From an uncultured Candidatus Melainabacteria bacterium (lineage in GTDB: Bacteria; Cyanobacteriota; Vampirovibrionia; Gastranaerophilales; Gastranaerophilaceae): DNA of 64,000 nucleotides. The position numbers and the translations under genes were made by a program. The notes beneath the pieces are model-generated. The model did not search any database. It saw only the letters and a list, made by a program, of their open reading frames with translations, and was not told the DNA's origin. This document shows, in pieces, positions 17,291-26,449 of this stretch (position 1 is its first letter; every line of letters starts with the position of its first letter). The stretch covers positions 27,344 through 91,343 of the forward strand of contig CAKVDZ010000006.1 of the NCBI GenBank assembly GCA_934728585.1. The letters run 5' to 3'.

Positions 17291-18349
17291 TTAAAGTATT
17301 CTTTCTCCTGTATTTTTATCAAAATACAAAAAATCTTTTTCATTTAAATTTAGGTCAATGTAATCAACAACATTTTGTTCTGCATTTATTTTAGCACAAC
17401 ATTTATTTTCACCAATATTAAAATAAACGATTTGTTCAGAACCTAAAAGTTCAGTCATATCTGTTTTCACGGAAAATTTTATGTGACCTGTTGGATTAAC
17501 CATATATTCAGGACGAATTCCAACTGTAACTTCGTTTCTGCCGTTCAGTTTTTCAATAACGTCTTGTTCTAATTCTATAACTGGATCTTCCATTACAAGA
17601 GTGTTATTAATAATTTTACAATCAATAAAATTCATTTGAGGTGAGCCAATAAATCCAGCTACAAACTTGTTTTGAGGGTTATTGTAAACATTTAATGGGG
17701 TATCAACTTGTTGAATTTTACCCTTGTCTAAAATTACAATTCTGTCGCCCATAGTAAGAGCTTCTGTTTGGTCGTGAGTTACGTAAATAAAGGTTGTTTG
17801 AAGCTTTTCGTGTAATTTTTTGATTTCTGCTCTCATTTGCACGCGAAGTTTTGCGTCCAAATTTGATAAAGGTTCGTCCATCAAAAATACTTTTGGATTT
17901 CTTACGATAGCTCTACCTAAAGCCACACGTTGACGTTGACCACCAGAAAGTTGTTTTGGTTTTCTGTCTAGATATTCTGTTAAATTAAGAATTTCAGCTG
18001 CTTCTCGAACTTTTTTGTCGATGATGTTTTTGTCAACTTTACGCATTTTTAAACCAAAAGCGATATTTTCGTAAACAGTCATGTGTGGATATAGAGCATA
18101 ACTTTGGAATACAAATGCGATATCTCTATCTTTTGGGTGTACATGGTTAACTTTTTGGTTGCCAATGTAGATATTACCGCCAGAAATTTCTTCCAAGCCT
18201 GCTATCATTCTTAAAATAGTTGATTTTCCACAACCAGATGAACCGACAAGAACAATAAATTCCTTGTCTTTTATTGTTAAATCAACCCCATCGATTACTT
18301 TCTTTTTGTCATAAGCTTTTATGACATTTTCAAGTCTAACTTCACTCAT
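17291..18349 (-). CDS. ugpC: Sugar ABC transporter ATPase (UgpC/MsmK/MalK type)
   Basis: 352 residues. Walker A is GSSGCGKST, the signature is LSGGQRQRVALGRAI and Walker B is VFLMDEPLSNLDAKLR, followed by the H-loop VTHDQTEAL. The C-terminal OB/TOBE domain (about 240-352) is the regulatory part found in carbohydrate importers. No permease or binding-protein gene is nearby, so it is probably a shared ATPase serving transporters encoded elsewhere, as MsmK does in streptococci. Its start overlaps the histidine-kinase-like gene by 8 nt, pointing to translational coupling. Confidence 0.9.
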   Translation of the reverse strand: MSEVRLENVIKAYDKKKVIDGVDLTIKDKEFIVLVGSSGCGKSTILRMIAGLEEISGGNIYIGNQKVNHVHPKDRDIAFVFQSYALYPHMTVYENIAFGLKMRKVDKNIIDKKVREAAEILNLTEYLDRKPKQLSGGQRQRVALGRAIVRNPKVFLMDEPLSNLDAKLRVQMRAEIKKLHEKLQTTFIYVTHDQTEALTMGDRIVILDKGKIQQVDTPLNVYNNPQNKFVAGFIGSPQMNFIDCKIINNTLVMEDPVIELEQDVIEKLNGRNEVTVGIRPEYMVNPTGHIKFSVKTDMTELLGSEQIVYFNIGENKCCAKINAEQNVVDYIDLNLNEKDFLYFDKNTGERIL

Positions 18350-19496
18350 TTCCTGTTTGCATTACCTTTTCTGCTGGTATGATTATGTTATAGGTTGTGC
18401 CTTGCATAGCTTCTGAATCAACCCACATATTACCTTTTAAAATTCTAATAAGGTTTCTGTTTGTTGCAAATGCGATAGAGCGCATGATTGCTTTTTTGTT
18501 AGGGTTGTCGAGTTGTGTATATGGTTCAAATAAGTTATCCATATCCGCGTCGCTTATGCCAAGTCCCATATCTTTGATTGTAATCATCAAAAATGATTTT
18601 TCATTTGCATTTTCAAAAGGTACAAGTCCTTTTTCGTTTACCAAATCTAAATCAGGGTGTTGAACATTTACTGTAATTTCGCCGACGTCTGTTGATTGAA
18701 CTGCTGTTTCAACAATGTTTTGCAAAATTACTCTTAAAAGAGCTTCATCTGAATAAATTGTTCTTTTTATTTCTGATGAAATATTCAAAGATACTGTAAT
18801 GCCTTTTTCGTTTATTTCAGCTTCATTTGCTTTCAAAACTGAATTTAAAACGTTTATTGCATCAAAATAGCTTAGTTTATGTGTAAACAAGTTTGATTCT
18901 GATTTTGACAAGTCTAAAATTTTATCAAATAAATATAGTACATCTTGAGAATTTTTGTTAATGATGTTTATATATTTTTCTTGTTTTTCGTTAACAGCTC
19001 CGCCAAGGCCGTCTAAAATTGCTTGTGAGAAGCCTACTACTGATTGAAGTGGTGTTTTAATTTCGCTTGCAAGTTTTACTAAGAAATTATTTTTATCTCT
19101 GTTTACTTTTTTAGAACTTTCATGTTCAACCAAAATGTTTGTAAGTGTTTTATAGCTTTGAGTGTTATCTCTCATTGAAACCAAGAAGCCCTCGTTTGTG
19201 CGTCTTGCAGAAACTTCAAAGAATTTGTCTTTTCCTAAAGAAGATTTTGTTCTTATTGTGGTTGGTTTTACTGAATCTGCTATTTTTACGATAAAATCCA
19301 TAGCGTTTTCCAAGATGTCATCAATATAGCCATCTGAAAAGTTTTCTTTGATACTTGATAAAGTTTTTTGTGCAAGGTCGTTGCACCACAAAAAACTACC
19401 CTGATTGTTTAAAAGTACAACATTATCGGGAAGTTTTGACATTAAATTTTCTTCTTCTTCTTCCTGTACAAAGAAGTTTTTTATAAAATTAATCAT
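18342..19496 (-). CDS. Degenerate PAS histidine kinase (probable pseudokinase)
   Basis: 384 residues: short N-terminus, PAS-like region (about 20-110), HisKA-like helices and an HATPase_c domain. The H-box reads VKLASEIKTPLQSVVGFS, in which the phospho-accepting His of SHELRTPL is Ser144 (codon AGC). The N-box reads NIVETAVQST, with Thr264 replacing its key Asn. The ATP-lid Asp motif DMGLGISDADM survives, but the GLGL G2 stretch is gone. It therefore keeps the fold but probably cannot phosphorylate itself. No response regulator is adjacent. ATG 19496 is preferred over a GTG two codons upstream. It heads an operon with ugpC and fabI. Confidence 0.8.
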   Translation of the reverse strand: MINFIKNFFVQEEEEENLMSKLPDNVVLLNNQGSFLWCNDLAQKTLSSIKENFSDGYIDDILENAMDFIVKIADSVKPTTIRTKSSLGKDKFFEVSARRTNEGFLVSMRDNTQSYKTLTNILVEHESSKKVNRDKNNFLVKLASEIKTPLQSVVGFSQAILDGLGGAVNEKQEKYINIINKNSQDVLYLFDKILDLSKSESNLFTHKLSYFDAINVLNSVLKANEAEINEKGITVSLNISSEIKRTIYSDEALLRVILQNIVETAVQSTDVGEITVNVQHPDLDLVNEKGLVPFENANEKSFLMITIKDMGLGISDADMDNLFEPYTQLDNPNKKAIMRSIAFATNRNLIRILKGNMWVDSEAMQGTTYNIIIPAEKVMQTGNE

Positions 19497-19630
19497 AAAC
19501 ACCTACTTTTTTAGTATAGCATAGACCTGTATTTTAGCAAGTATTAGCCTTACAGCCCCTATTTTAAAGGCTTTTGTTAACTATTGTTACATTAGCTTAG
19601 AATGACTAGCAAAAAAAATTTTTTTTGGAT

Positions 19631-19659
19631 TTGAAACATAATACATAGTATGCTAAAAT
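19631..19659 (+). promoter_or_regulatory. Sigma-70 promoter of the 113-residue protein gene
   Basis: TTGAAA, 17-nt spacer and TAAAAT with an extended TG. The -10 ends 18 nt before the ATG, leaving space for CGGAG. Confidence 0.7.
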
Positions 19660-19677
19660 AAATTACGGAGATATATA

Positions 19678-20019
19678 ATGAGTGAATTTGAGAATATTAA
19701 TGCAATAAGATTTCAAAAAATCGATATAAAGCGTGAAAAATCTAAAAAATCGCCTGCTCCTGAGGGTAGCAACGATATTGAATATACTGATTTTTCTAAC
19801 CCTAAAGCCGAATCTTTAGGTCGTTCTCAAGTTACAACTCCAGATAATATTGAGGGTGATGTTAAGTTCATGATGAAGAACCCTGATAAGGTTGTGCAAG
19901 CAAATATTTTCTTTGATAGTGCATACGAATTGTTAAAAAGAGAGAACGAGGAACGCGCTTACGAAAAAGCTGCTCAAATGACACAAGCATTCAAAGATGA
20001 ATTTTTGGTATTGAGATAA
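19678..20019 (+). CDS. Small hydrophilic protein, unknown function
   Basis: 113 residues, no signal or membrane segment. The first 60 residues are charged and probably disordered (KREKSKKSPAPEGSNDIEY); the last 50 are predicted helical (ANIFFDSAYELLKRENEERAYEKAAQMTQAF). A good promoter and the CGGAG site support expression, and a strong terminator follows after about 130 nt. I do not recognise the family; it may be lineage-specific. Confidence 0.75.
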   Translation: MSEFENINAIRFQKIDIKREKSKKSPAPEGSNDIEYTDFSNPKAESLGRSQVTTPDNIEGDVKFMMKNPDKVVQANIFFDSAYELLKRENEERAYEKAAQMTQAFKDEFLVLR

Positions 20020-20152
20020 TTTAGTGAGCGGTGAATTGAGTTTTGACAGACAATAAGACTGTTAGCAATTAGGTCTGCAAGTCATAAACATTTAAGCCGA
20101 TAAGTCGATTTATATTAAAATGACATTTTGAATATAAATGAACTTAAAGTCT

Positions 20153-20190
20153 AAAAAATAGGCGGAGCCTTTTGGCTCCGCCTATTTTTT
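20153..20190. terminator. Bidirectional terminator
   Basis: Hairpin of 17-bp arms (AAAAAATAGGCGGAGCC and complement) with a TTT-type loop and U-run on either strand, between the 113-residue gene (plus) and the GGGtGRT gene (minus). Confidence 0.9.
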
Positions 20191-20213
20191 CTTATTTATT
20201 TGTACTAGTTAGC

Positions 20214-21215
20214 TTAAGCCATAGCTTTTGCAACTGCAACGGCACATGCAACTGTTGCACCTACCATTGGGTTGTTACCCATACCGATTACACCCATCAT
20301 TTCTACGTGAGCAGGAACTGATGAAGAACCAGCGAATTGAGCATCACCGTGCATTCTACCCATTGTATCTGTCATACCATAAGATGCAGGACCTGCTGCA
20401 ACGTTATCTGGGTGAAGTGTTCTACCTGTACCACCACCTGATGCTACTGAGAAGTATTTTCTACCATTTTCCCAGCACCATTTTTTGTAAGTACCTGCAA
20501 CAGGGTGTTGGAAACGAGTTGGGTTAGTTGAGTTACCTGTAATAGAAACATCAACACCCTCTTTAATCATGATTGCAACACCTTCGTTAACATCATCTGC
20601 ACCGTAGCATCTTACTTGTGCTCTTTCGCCGTTTGAGAATGCTTTTTCGCTAACGATTTTTAATTCGCCTGTTTTGTAATCATATTCAGTTTCTACTGAT
20701 GTGAAACCGTTGATTCTTGAGATGATGTAAGCTGCGTCTTTACCTAAACCGTTTAAGATTACTCTTAAAGGTTCTTTTCTAACTTTGTTAGCGTTTCTTG
20801 CAATACCAATAGCGCCTTCTGCAGCTGCGAATGATTCGTGACCAGCTAAGAAGCAGAAACATTTTGTTTCTTCTCTTAACAACATAGCACCTAAGTTACC
20901 GTGACCGATACCTACTTGTCTTCTGTCACCTACTGAACCAGGAACTGCAAATGCTTGCAAGCCTAAACCGATTGTTTCAGCTACATCTGCTGCGTTTTTA
21001 ATACCTTTTTTGATTGCAATTGCGCAACCTAATGTGTATGCCCATGATGCGTTATCAAATGCGATTGGTTGAATACCTTTTACAATAGCATCAACATCAA
21101 TACCTTTTGATAAGCATAAATCACGAGCTTCTTCTAGTGATTTAAAACCATATTCTGGTAAAACTTTATCTAAAGTTGCTTGACGTCTGTCTTGTCCTTC
21201 AAATTTTACTGTCAT
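20214..21215 (-). CDS. GGGtGRT protein
   Basis: 333 residues. The namesake motif GGGTGRT lies at 260-266 and a glycine-rich C-terminus (GVIGMGNNPMVGATVACAVAVAKAMA) follows. The N-terminal half has DNASWAYTLGCAIAIKKGIK and GHESFAAAEGAIGIARNANK. Members occur mainly in anaerobes, typically beside an iron-sulfur scaffold gene, as here. No biochemical function is known to me. No signal peptide or transmembrane helices are evident. AAAGGA is upstream. The gene is separated from its NifU-like partner by a 219-nt gap holding a repeat element. Confidence 0.88.
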   Translation of the reverse strand: MTVKFEGQDRRQATLDKVLPEYGFKSLEEARDLCLSKGIDVDAIVKGIQPIAFDNASWAYTLGCAIAIKKGIKNAADVAETIGLGLQAFAVPGSVGDRRQVGIGHGNLGAMLLREETKCFCFLAGHESFAAAEGAIGIARNANKVRKEPLRVILNGLGKDAAYIISRINGFTSVETEYDYKTGELKIVSEKAFSNGERAQVRCYGADDVNEGVAIMIKEGVDVSITGNSTNPTRFQHPVAGTYKKWCWENGRKYFSVASGGGTGRTLHPDNVAAGPASYGMTDTMGRMHGDAQFAGSSSVPAHVEMMGVIGMGNNPMVGATVACAVAVAKAMA

Positions 21216-21304
21216 TTTATCTTTCCTTTTTAATTAATTTTGTATTAACTATTTTTTATTTGTCGTACCGCGCATGTTGCGGTATCTACATAATTTGCAA
21301 ATTC

Positions 21305-21434
21305 AAAATCCGCCGTCTTGGATTATTGCTTCACTCGGACATGTCGCTCATTTCACTGTCGTTGTCATTCGCTATGTCCTCGCTACTTCGGGTTGGGTTC
21401 GCTTCGCTCACACGGCACCCTACGCAAAATCCGC
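21305..21434. repeat. Repeat element directly after the NifU-like gene stop codon
   Basis: On the minus strand the stop TAA is followed immediately by GCGGATTTT. The element ends with AATAATCCAAGA then CGGCGGATTTT, so it is bounded by direct copies of GCGGATTTT. The interior is rich in GAGCGA/GAAGCGA steps and more GC-rich than flanking DNA. Its ends match the elements near yebC and dnaK (about 46.3 and 47.3 kb). Confidence 0.6.
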
Positions 21435-22136
21435 TTATTCCTTACGTGGATCTACGTATTTAACAGCATCTGCAAATCTGCCGTAAGTACCAATGTTTTT
21501 GTCGTATGCTTCTTGAGGATTCATGCCTTTTTTGATAGCGTCCATGAATTTACCTAAGTTGATGAATTGGTAACCGATAACTTCGTTATTTTCGTCTAAA
21601 CCAAGTTGTAAGATGTAACCTTCTGTTAATTGTAAGTATCTAACACCTTTTTGTTTAGTTGAGTGGATTGTACCACACATAGAGCATAAGCCTTTACCTA
21701 AGTCTTCTAAACCAGCACCAACTGGTAAACCGTTTTCAGAGAATGCTGATTGAGTTCTACCATAAACGATTTGTAAGAATAATTCTCTCATAGCAACGTT
21801 GATAGCGTCACAAACTAAGTCTGTGTTTAATGCTTCTAAAATTGTTTTACCTGGAAGGATTTCACCAGCCATAGCTGCTGAGTGAGTCATACCAGAACAA
21901 CCAATAGTTTCAACTAATGCTTCTTGAATGACACCTTCTTTAACGTTCAAAGTTAATTTGCAAGTACCTTGTTGAGGTGCACAGCAACCACAACCGTGAG
22001 TTAAACCTGAAATATCTTTGATTTCTTTACATTTTGTCCATTCTCCCTCTTGTGGAATAGGTGCAGGCACGCCTTTTACACCTCTTTTTATAGGACACAT
22101 TTCTTCTACTTCTTTTGTGATTTGAATATCTTTCAT
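21435..22136 (-). CDS. NifU-like iron-sulfur cluster assembly scaffold
   Basis: 233 residues with an IscU/NifU N-terminal fold. Cysteines are in HGCGCCAPQQGTC, IGCSGMTHSAAMAGEI and GLCSMCGTIHS. The IGCSGM motif is the cluster-binding loop of the scaffold family; CGCC and CSMC pairs are extra sites not found in classical IscU. ATTGGAGG before the ATG sets the start; a longer reading frame upstream has no site. It lies upstream of the GGGtGRT gene in the same direction, the usual pairing for this family, so a joint metal or Fe-S role is inferred. Confidence 0.85.
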   Translation of the reverse strand: MKDIQITKEVEEMCPIKRGVKGVPAPIPQEGEWTKCKEIKDISGLTHGCGCCAPQQGTCKLTLNVKEGVIQEALVETIGCSGMTHSAAMAGEILPGKTILEALNTDLVCDAINVAMRELFLQIVYGRTQSAFSENGLPVGAGLEDLGKGLCSMCGTIHSTKQKGVRYLQLTEGYILQLGLDENNEVIGYQFINLGKFMDAIKKGMNPQEAYDKNIGTYGRFADAVKYVDPRKE

Positions 22137-22248
22137 GTTTCCTCCAATAATATTCTTAACATGTAATATTATATAACAAAAAAATTTTGCTTGTGTATAT
22201 ATATTTTTTATAGTAATATTTGTAACAGAGTAGTTAGGAGAAATTTTA

Positions 22249-23313
22249 ATGTATAAAGCGATGGTCATGTCTGCAGGTGTTGGTTCAAGATTGGACCCTT
22301 TAACTAAAAGCGTTCCAAAACCACTAGTACCTATTGCAAACAAACCTGTTATGGATATTTTGTTAGAAAATCTTAAAGCAATCGGCGTAACTAATGTTGT
22401 CGCTAATACTTTTTATCTTTCTGAACAAATTGTTGCAAGATACATTAAAAACGATTTGGGTATAAATTTTAACTATATTACAGAAGAAACTCTTTCTGGT
22501 ACTGCTGGTGGGGTTAAAAAATGCCAATTCTTCTTTAATGAGGGCGAAGATTTCTTTGTTCTTTCTGCTGATGGTGTTACAAATGCGGATTTAATGAAAG
22601 GTATGGAAGTTCATAAAAAATCAGGCGCTATCGCAACTATTGGGGTTAAACCTGTAAAAGAAGAAGATATCCCAAATTTTGGTGTTGTTGTTACTGATTC
22701 AGATGGTTTTATTATTGAATTCCAAGAAAAACCAGCTATTAAAGACGCTAAAAGCAATTTGATTAACACTGGTATTTATATTTTTAACTATAAAATCTTT
22801 GATTACATTCCAGCTGGTGAGTTCTGTGACTTTGCCAAAAATGTATTTCCAAAATTGCTTGCAGATAGACAAATTAATGTATTCCCTGTTGAAGAATATT
22901 GGTCTGATATTGGAACTCTAGACCAATATAGACAATCAACTTTAGATTTGTTTGAAAACTTATATACATTCAAACACGATAAAATTGTAAAAACAGAAAC
23001 AGGAAGTTACATAAGTGGAAAAAGCCATATTTCAAAAGGTGTAAAATTTTTTGGACATTCTGTAATTGGTGAAGAATGTTTTATTGGCAAAAATGTTACT
23101 TTGGAAAATTGCATTCTTTGGGACGGTGTTGAAATTAAAAACAATGTCCATTTAAAAGATTGCGTAATTGCTTCAAATTCTCGTGTTGAACGTAATTTGA
23201 CAAATCATATAATTGGTCAAAATGAATTAATTGTTAAGTACCAAAGCAAACGTAAACGTAGAATTGCCTTGTTAAAATTCTGGAAAAAAGTTTTCGGATT
23301 TTTGGGTAAATAA
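22249..23313 (+). CDS. Sugar-1-phosphate nucleotidyltransferase with left-handed beta-helix tail
   Basis: 354 residues. The N-terminal Rossmann-like NTP-transferase domain has MSAGVGSRLDPLTKSVPKPLVPIANKPVMD, the pyrophosphorylase signature, and FVLSADGVTNADL. The C-terminal repeats (from about 250: GVKFFGHSVIGEECFIGKNVTLENC) form a hexapeptide beta-helix. It activates a sugar phosphate (mannose or glucose) with GTP or UTP for surface glycan synthesis; the exact nucleotide and sugar are not readable. It stands next to a GT39-like glycosyltransferase, convergent, 3 nt apart. GGAG precedes the ATG. Confidence 0.88.
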   Translation: MYKAMVMSAGVGSRLDPLTKSVPKPLVPIANKPVMDILLENLKAIGVTNVVANTFYLSEQIVARYIKNDLGINFNYITEETLSGTAGGVKKCQFFFNEGEDFFVLSADGVTNADLMKGMEVHKKSGAIATIGVKPVKEEDIPNFGVVVTDSDGFIIEFQEKPAIKDAKSNLINTGIYIFNYKIFDYIPAGEFCDFAKNVFPKLLADRQINVFPVEEYWSDIGTLDQYRQSTLDLFENLYTFKHDKIVKTETGSYISGKSHISKGVKFFGHSVIGEECFIGKNVTLENCILWDGVEIKNNVHLKDCVIASNSRVERNLTNHIIGQNELIVKYQSKRKRRIALLKFWKKVFGFLGK

Positions 23314-23316
23314 TTA

Positions 23317-24984
23317 CTACGCTTTTTTTAGAAGGATTATTTGCCAATTGTTATAATTTATGATTTTTTCAACAAGATATTTTGTTTTTAAGACGGTAAT
23401 TAGGTCATTGTTCAATTTTGAAAGTCTTAAAAATTGAATTGGTGCGGTTGATTTGCTGTCTAAAATATCCTTTATTTTATCATTTGAAAGTATGCAAATA
23501 CCCTTGTCTATAACAAGCACAATATTTTTAGAATTTTTTGCATAATTTGTTAATATGTAATCAGAAAATTCTTTTGGAATTTTATCAGATAATAAATAGT
23601 TTTTGTAATTTTCAAGCATATTGTGTTTTTGAGAAATTTCTTCAATCTCTTTATCTGAAAGGTATGTTTTTTGAGCGTCAACAGAATTTAACATATAAAA
23701 ACTTCTTACTTCACCGTTGATTTTGTAGTATTTTTCGACCAATTTGTCGCTAAAAGGCATTATAAAATCATAGTTGGGGTTCACATTATTGCTGATAAGC
23801 GTTTCGGCTAATACTTTGTAGCCGACTGGACGTTGAATTTTTGTCGCACTATATGGTGAAAATAAAATAGACAAGTTTGATAGTATTAAAATAGTCAAAA
23901 GAATCTTCATTGACTTTTTATCAAGATTTTTAGCGATATAACTACCAGAAATCATTAACACAATTGGCAAAACAATCAATGTATATCTGACATTTGCACT
24001 ATAAAATTCTGTTTGGGAAAGAACTATATGAAATGTGACAAAAATTATCGGAATTATTGCTAATAGTCTAAGTAAGTTATTATTTTTTACTGCCAAAACA
24101 AATGTTGTAACCATAAAAAACACTGGAAAACAAATTGAAAACCAAAATTTTGGGTTAATTAAAAATAATAAGAATATATATTGGTATTTGGGGGTATTAT
24201 TTTGTAAACACGTTAGTAATGGACAAAACCAGTTTTGTATCATAATTAAAATAAAAGAATTGTCAAAATGTACAATATCAAAATTCCCTGAAAAATAGTT
24301 TTTTTCTATAAATAAAAAAACTATTAATGGTATGTATATCAATAGATTTGACAAAATAAAACTGAAATCTAATTTTTTGATTTTTTTTGCAAAATAAAAT
24401 ATTAATGCTGTAAATAAAATATTTATAATAACAAGTGTGGTTTGAGAATACAGTAGCAAGGCGCTTGAAATTAAAAATAATATAAATTGTTTTTTGTCAA
24501 AATTTTCAATTACTTTTAAAAAGAATAATGTTGTTAAACATATTAAAAAGAAAGTTAGAGTGTAGAATTTTGCTTCTTGCGCGTAATAAATAAATGAAGA
24601 ATTTATTGCATATAAAAGAGCAAAAACTAGTCCTAATCTATATTTAATGTTTTCTAATTTTAAATTTTTAGATATTTGTAATCCAACAAAATAAATTGTA
24701 ATTATTGCTAAAATGTCGAAAAATACTGACATTGAACGAATTGCTATGTCGGAATTGGAAAAAATTGTTATCCACAATTTGTAAAAAATATAATACAGTG
24801 GAAAAATTAAAAATCTATGAAAGTTTACGCTAAAATCAGGAATTGCGCTTGCTATTGAATAAATTGTTGCCTCGTCGTGCCATAATCCAGAGGGTTTATC
24901 AAGGTTTGATAGCCTTAAAACAACTCCAAAAACTAAAATTAGTCCCAAAATAATATAATGTTTTATTTTCTGAAATTCTTTCAT
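23317..24984 (-). CDS. GT39-like integral membrane glycosyltransferase
   Basis: 555 residues, about ten to twelve membrane helices. Early motif SGLWHDEATIYSIASAI fits the GT-C fold catalytic Asp-Glu loop after helix 1, as in ArnT/PMT enzymes that transfer sugar from a polyprenyl-phosphate donor. The non-membrane C-terminal part (about 370-555) is variable. Substrate unknown; likely surface glycan decoration. A TTG 12 codons upstream could start it, but TATAAT ends exactly 6 nt before the ATG at 24984, indicating a leaderless transcript. This promoter lies partly within the pgk terminator. Confidence 0.8.
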   Translation of the reverse strand: MKEFQKIKHYIILGLILVFGVVLRLSNLDKPSGLWHDEATIYSIASAIPDFSVNFHRFLIFPLYYIFYKLWITIFSNSDIAIRSMSVFFDILAIITIYFVGLQISKNLKLENIKYRLGLVFALLYAINSSFIYYAQEAKFYTLTFFLICLTTLFFLKVIENFDKKQFILFLISSALLLYSQTTLVIINILFTALIFYFAKKIKKLDFSFILSNLLIYIPLIVFLFIEKNYFSGNFDIVHFDNSFILIMIQNWFCPLLTCLQNNTPKYQYIFLLFLINPKFWFSICFPVFFMVTTFVLAVKNNNLLRLLAIIPIIFVTFHIVLSQTEFYSANVRYTLIVLPIVLMISGSYIAKNLDKKSMKILLTILILSNLSILFSPYSATKIQRPVGYKVLAETLISNNVNPNYDFIMPFSDKLVEKYYKINGEVRSFYMLNSVDAQKTYLSDKEIEEISQKHNMLENYKNYLLSDKIPKEFSDYILTNYAKNSKNIVLVIDKGICILSNDKIKDILDSKSTAPIQFLRLSKLNNDLITVLKTKYLVEKIINYNNWQIILLKKA

Positions 24985-25007
24985 GGTCTTATTATATTGC
25001 AAAATGC

Positions 25008-25047
25008 AAAAAAAGAACAAGGAAGAAAATCTTCAACCTTGTTCTTT
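25008..25047 (-). terminator. Terminator of pgk
   Basis: Minus-strand hairpin with arms AAGAACAAGG-TGAAG and complement plus a run of seven T. It lies 20 nt past the pgk stop and overlaps the promoter zone of the next gene. Confidence 0.75.
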
Positions 25048-25068
25048 GAGTTTTATTTTAGCTTTATA

Positions 25069-26283
25069 CTAAGCTTCGTCTAAAGCTGCAACACCTGGTA
25101 ATACTTTACCTTCGATGAATTCTAATGAGGCACCACCACCTGTAGATACGTGAGTGAAGTCTTCAGCTTTGAAGAATTTTTTAGCTGCTGAAACTGAATC
25201 ACCACCACCGATAACTGATGTAGCGCCATTTTTAGTAGCTTCAACGATATCTTTAAGGATTGATTTTGTACCTTCAGCGAATTTAGGGTTTTCAAATGCG
25301 CCTACTGGACCGTTCATAAGAATTGTTTTTGAAGATTTGATTACTTCAGCGAATGCTTTTTGTGATTCAGGACCTGCATCAACACCTTCAAATCCGTCTG
25401 GAATGTTTTTAATTTCTACAACCTTGTTTGTTCCGTTGCCAGAAAAATCATCTGTAACTAAAACATCTGTTGCCATAACTAATTTAACACCTTTATCTTG
25501 AGCTTTCTTTTCAATAGCTTTTGCAACTTCTAATTGGTCGTCTTCACAAATTGAGTTACCAATGTTACCACCGTTAGCTTTTACAAATGTATAAGCCATA
25601 CCGCCACCGATAATCATGTTGTCTACTTTGTCTAGTAAGTTTTCTAAAACACCGATTTTAGAAGAAACTTTTGCACCACCAACAACAGCTGTGAATGGTC
25701 TTGTTGGGTTGTCTAAAGCTTGTGACAAGCATCTGATTTCTTTTTCCATTAATAAGCCAGAAACTGCAGGTTTAAGGATTTTTGCTAATTTTGCAGTTGA
25801 AGTGTGATTTCTGTGAGCAGCGCCAAATGCGTCGTTTACATAGAAATCGCCAAGTTTTGCAAGTTCTTCTGCAAATGTCATATCGTCATCTTTTGCTTCT
25901 TCAGCCTTGTAGTAACGAATGTTTTCTAATAATGCAACTTGACCGTCTTGTAAGTTTGCTAATTCTTTATCAGCACCTTCGCCAACTGGAGATTTAACGA
26001 ATAATACATCTTGTCCTAAAACTTTTGACATATATTTTGCAACTGGTGCAAGTGATAAATCTTCTAATTTTTGACCTTCTTTAAGTTTTTGTGGTCTACC
26101 TAAGTGTGCCATTAAAATGATTTTAGCGCCTTTTTCTTGTAAGAATTTTACTGTTGGCAAAATTGCTTGAATTCTTGTATCGTCTGTTACGTTTTTATCA
26201 GCGTCTAATGGAACGTTGATGTCAACTCTAACCAAGGCTCTTTTGCCTTTTACATCGCCTAAATCTTTGATTGATTTTTTCAT
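25069..26283 (-). CDS. pgk: Phosphoglycerate kinase
   Basis: Glycolytic enzyme converting 1,3-bisphosphoglycerate and ADP to 3-phosphoglycerate and ATP. 404 residues. The N-terminal signature VRVDINVPLD, HLGRPQK, NDAFGAAHRNHTST and the C-terminal GGGDSVSAAKKF/VSTGGGASLEF nucleotide-binding loops are complete. The gene is monocistronic with its own promoter, AAGGAG site and terminator. gap is not adjacent. Confidence 0.97.
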   Translation of the reverse strand: MKKSIKDLGDVKGKRALVRVDINVPLDADKNVTDDTRIQAILPTVKFLQEKGAKIILMAHLGRPQKLKEGQKLEDLSLAPVAKYMSKVLGQDVLFVKSPVGEGADKELANLQDGQVALLENIRYYKAEEAKDDDMTFAEELAKLGDFYVNDAFGAAHRNHTSTAKLAKILKPAVSGLLMEKEIRCLSQALDNPTRPFTAVVGGAKVSSKIGVLENLLDKVDNMIIGGGMAYTFVKANGGNIGNSICEDDQLEVAKAIEKKAQDKGVKLVMATDVLVTDDFSGNGTNKVVEIKNIPDGFEGVDAGPESQKAFAEVIKSSKTILMNGPVGAFENPKFAEGTKSILKDIVEATKNGATSVIGGGDSVSAAKKFFKAEDFTHVSTGGGASLEFIEGKVLPGVAALDEA

Positions 26284-26330
26284 TTGTTATCTCCTTCTAT
26301 GTATACAAATTTTTTAATATCATCATGTTT

Positions 26331-26359
26331 ATTTTAGTCTACACAAAATTTTAAGTAAA
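26331..26359 (-). promoter_or_regulatory. Sigma-70 promoter of pgk
   Basis: Minus-strand TTTACT, 17-nt spacer, TAAAAT, about 48 nt upstream of the pgk ATG. Confidence 0.65.
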
Positions 26360-26449
26360 GTATTAATTTTTTTTCATAATATTGAAAAAAATTTAATTTT
26401 TAAAGTAAAATATTTATTAAAGAGCCGATGATAGCATGGGATTAATTTT

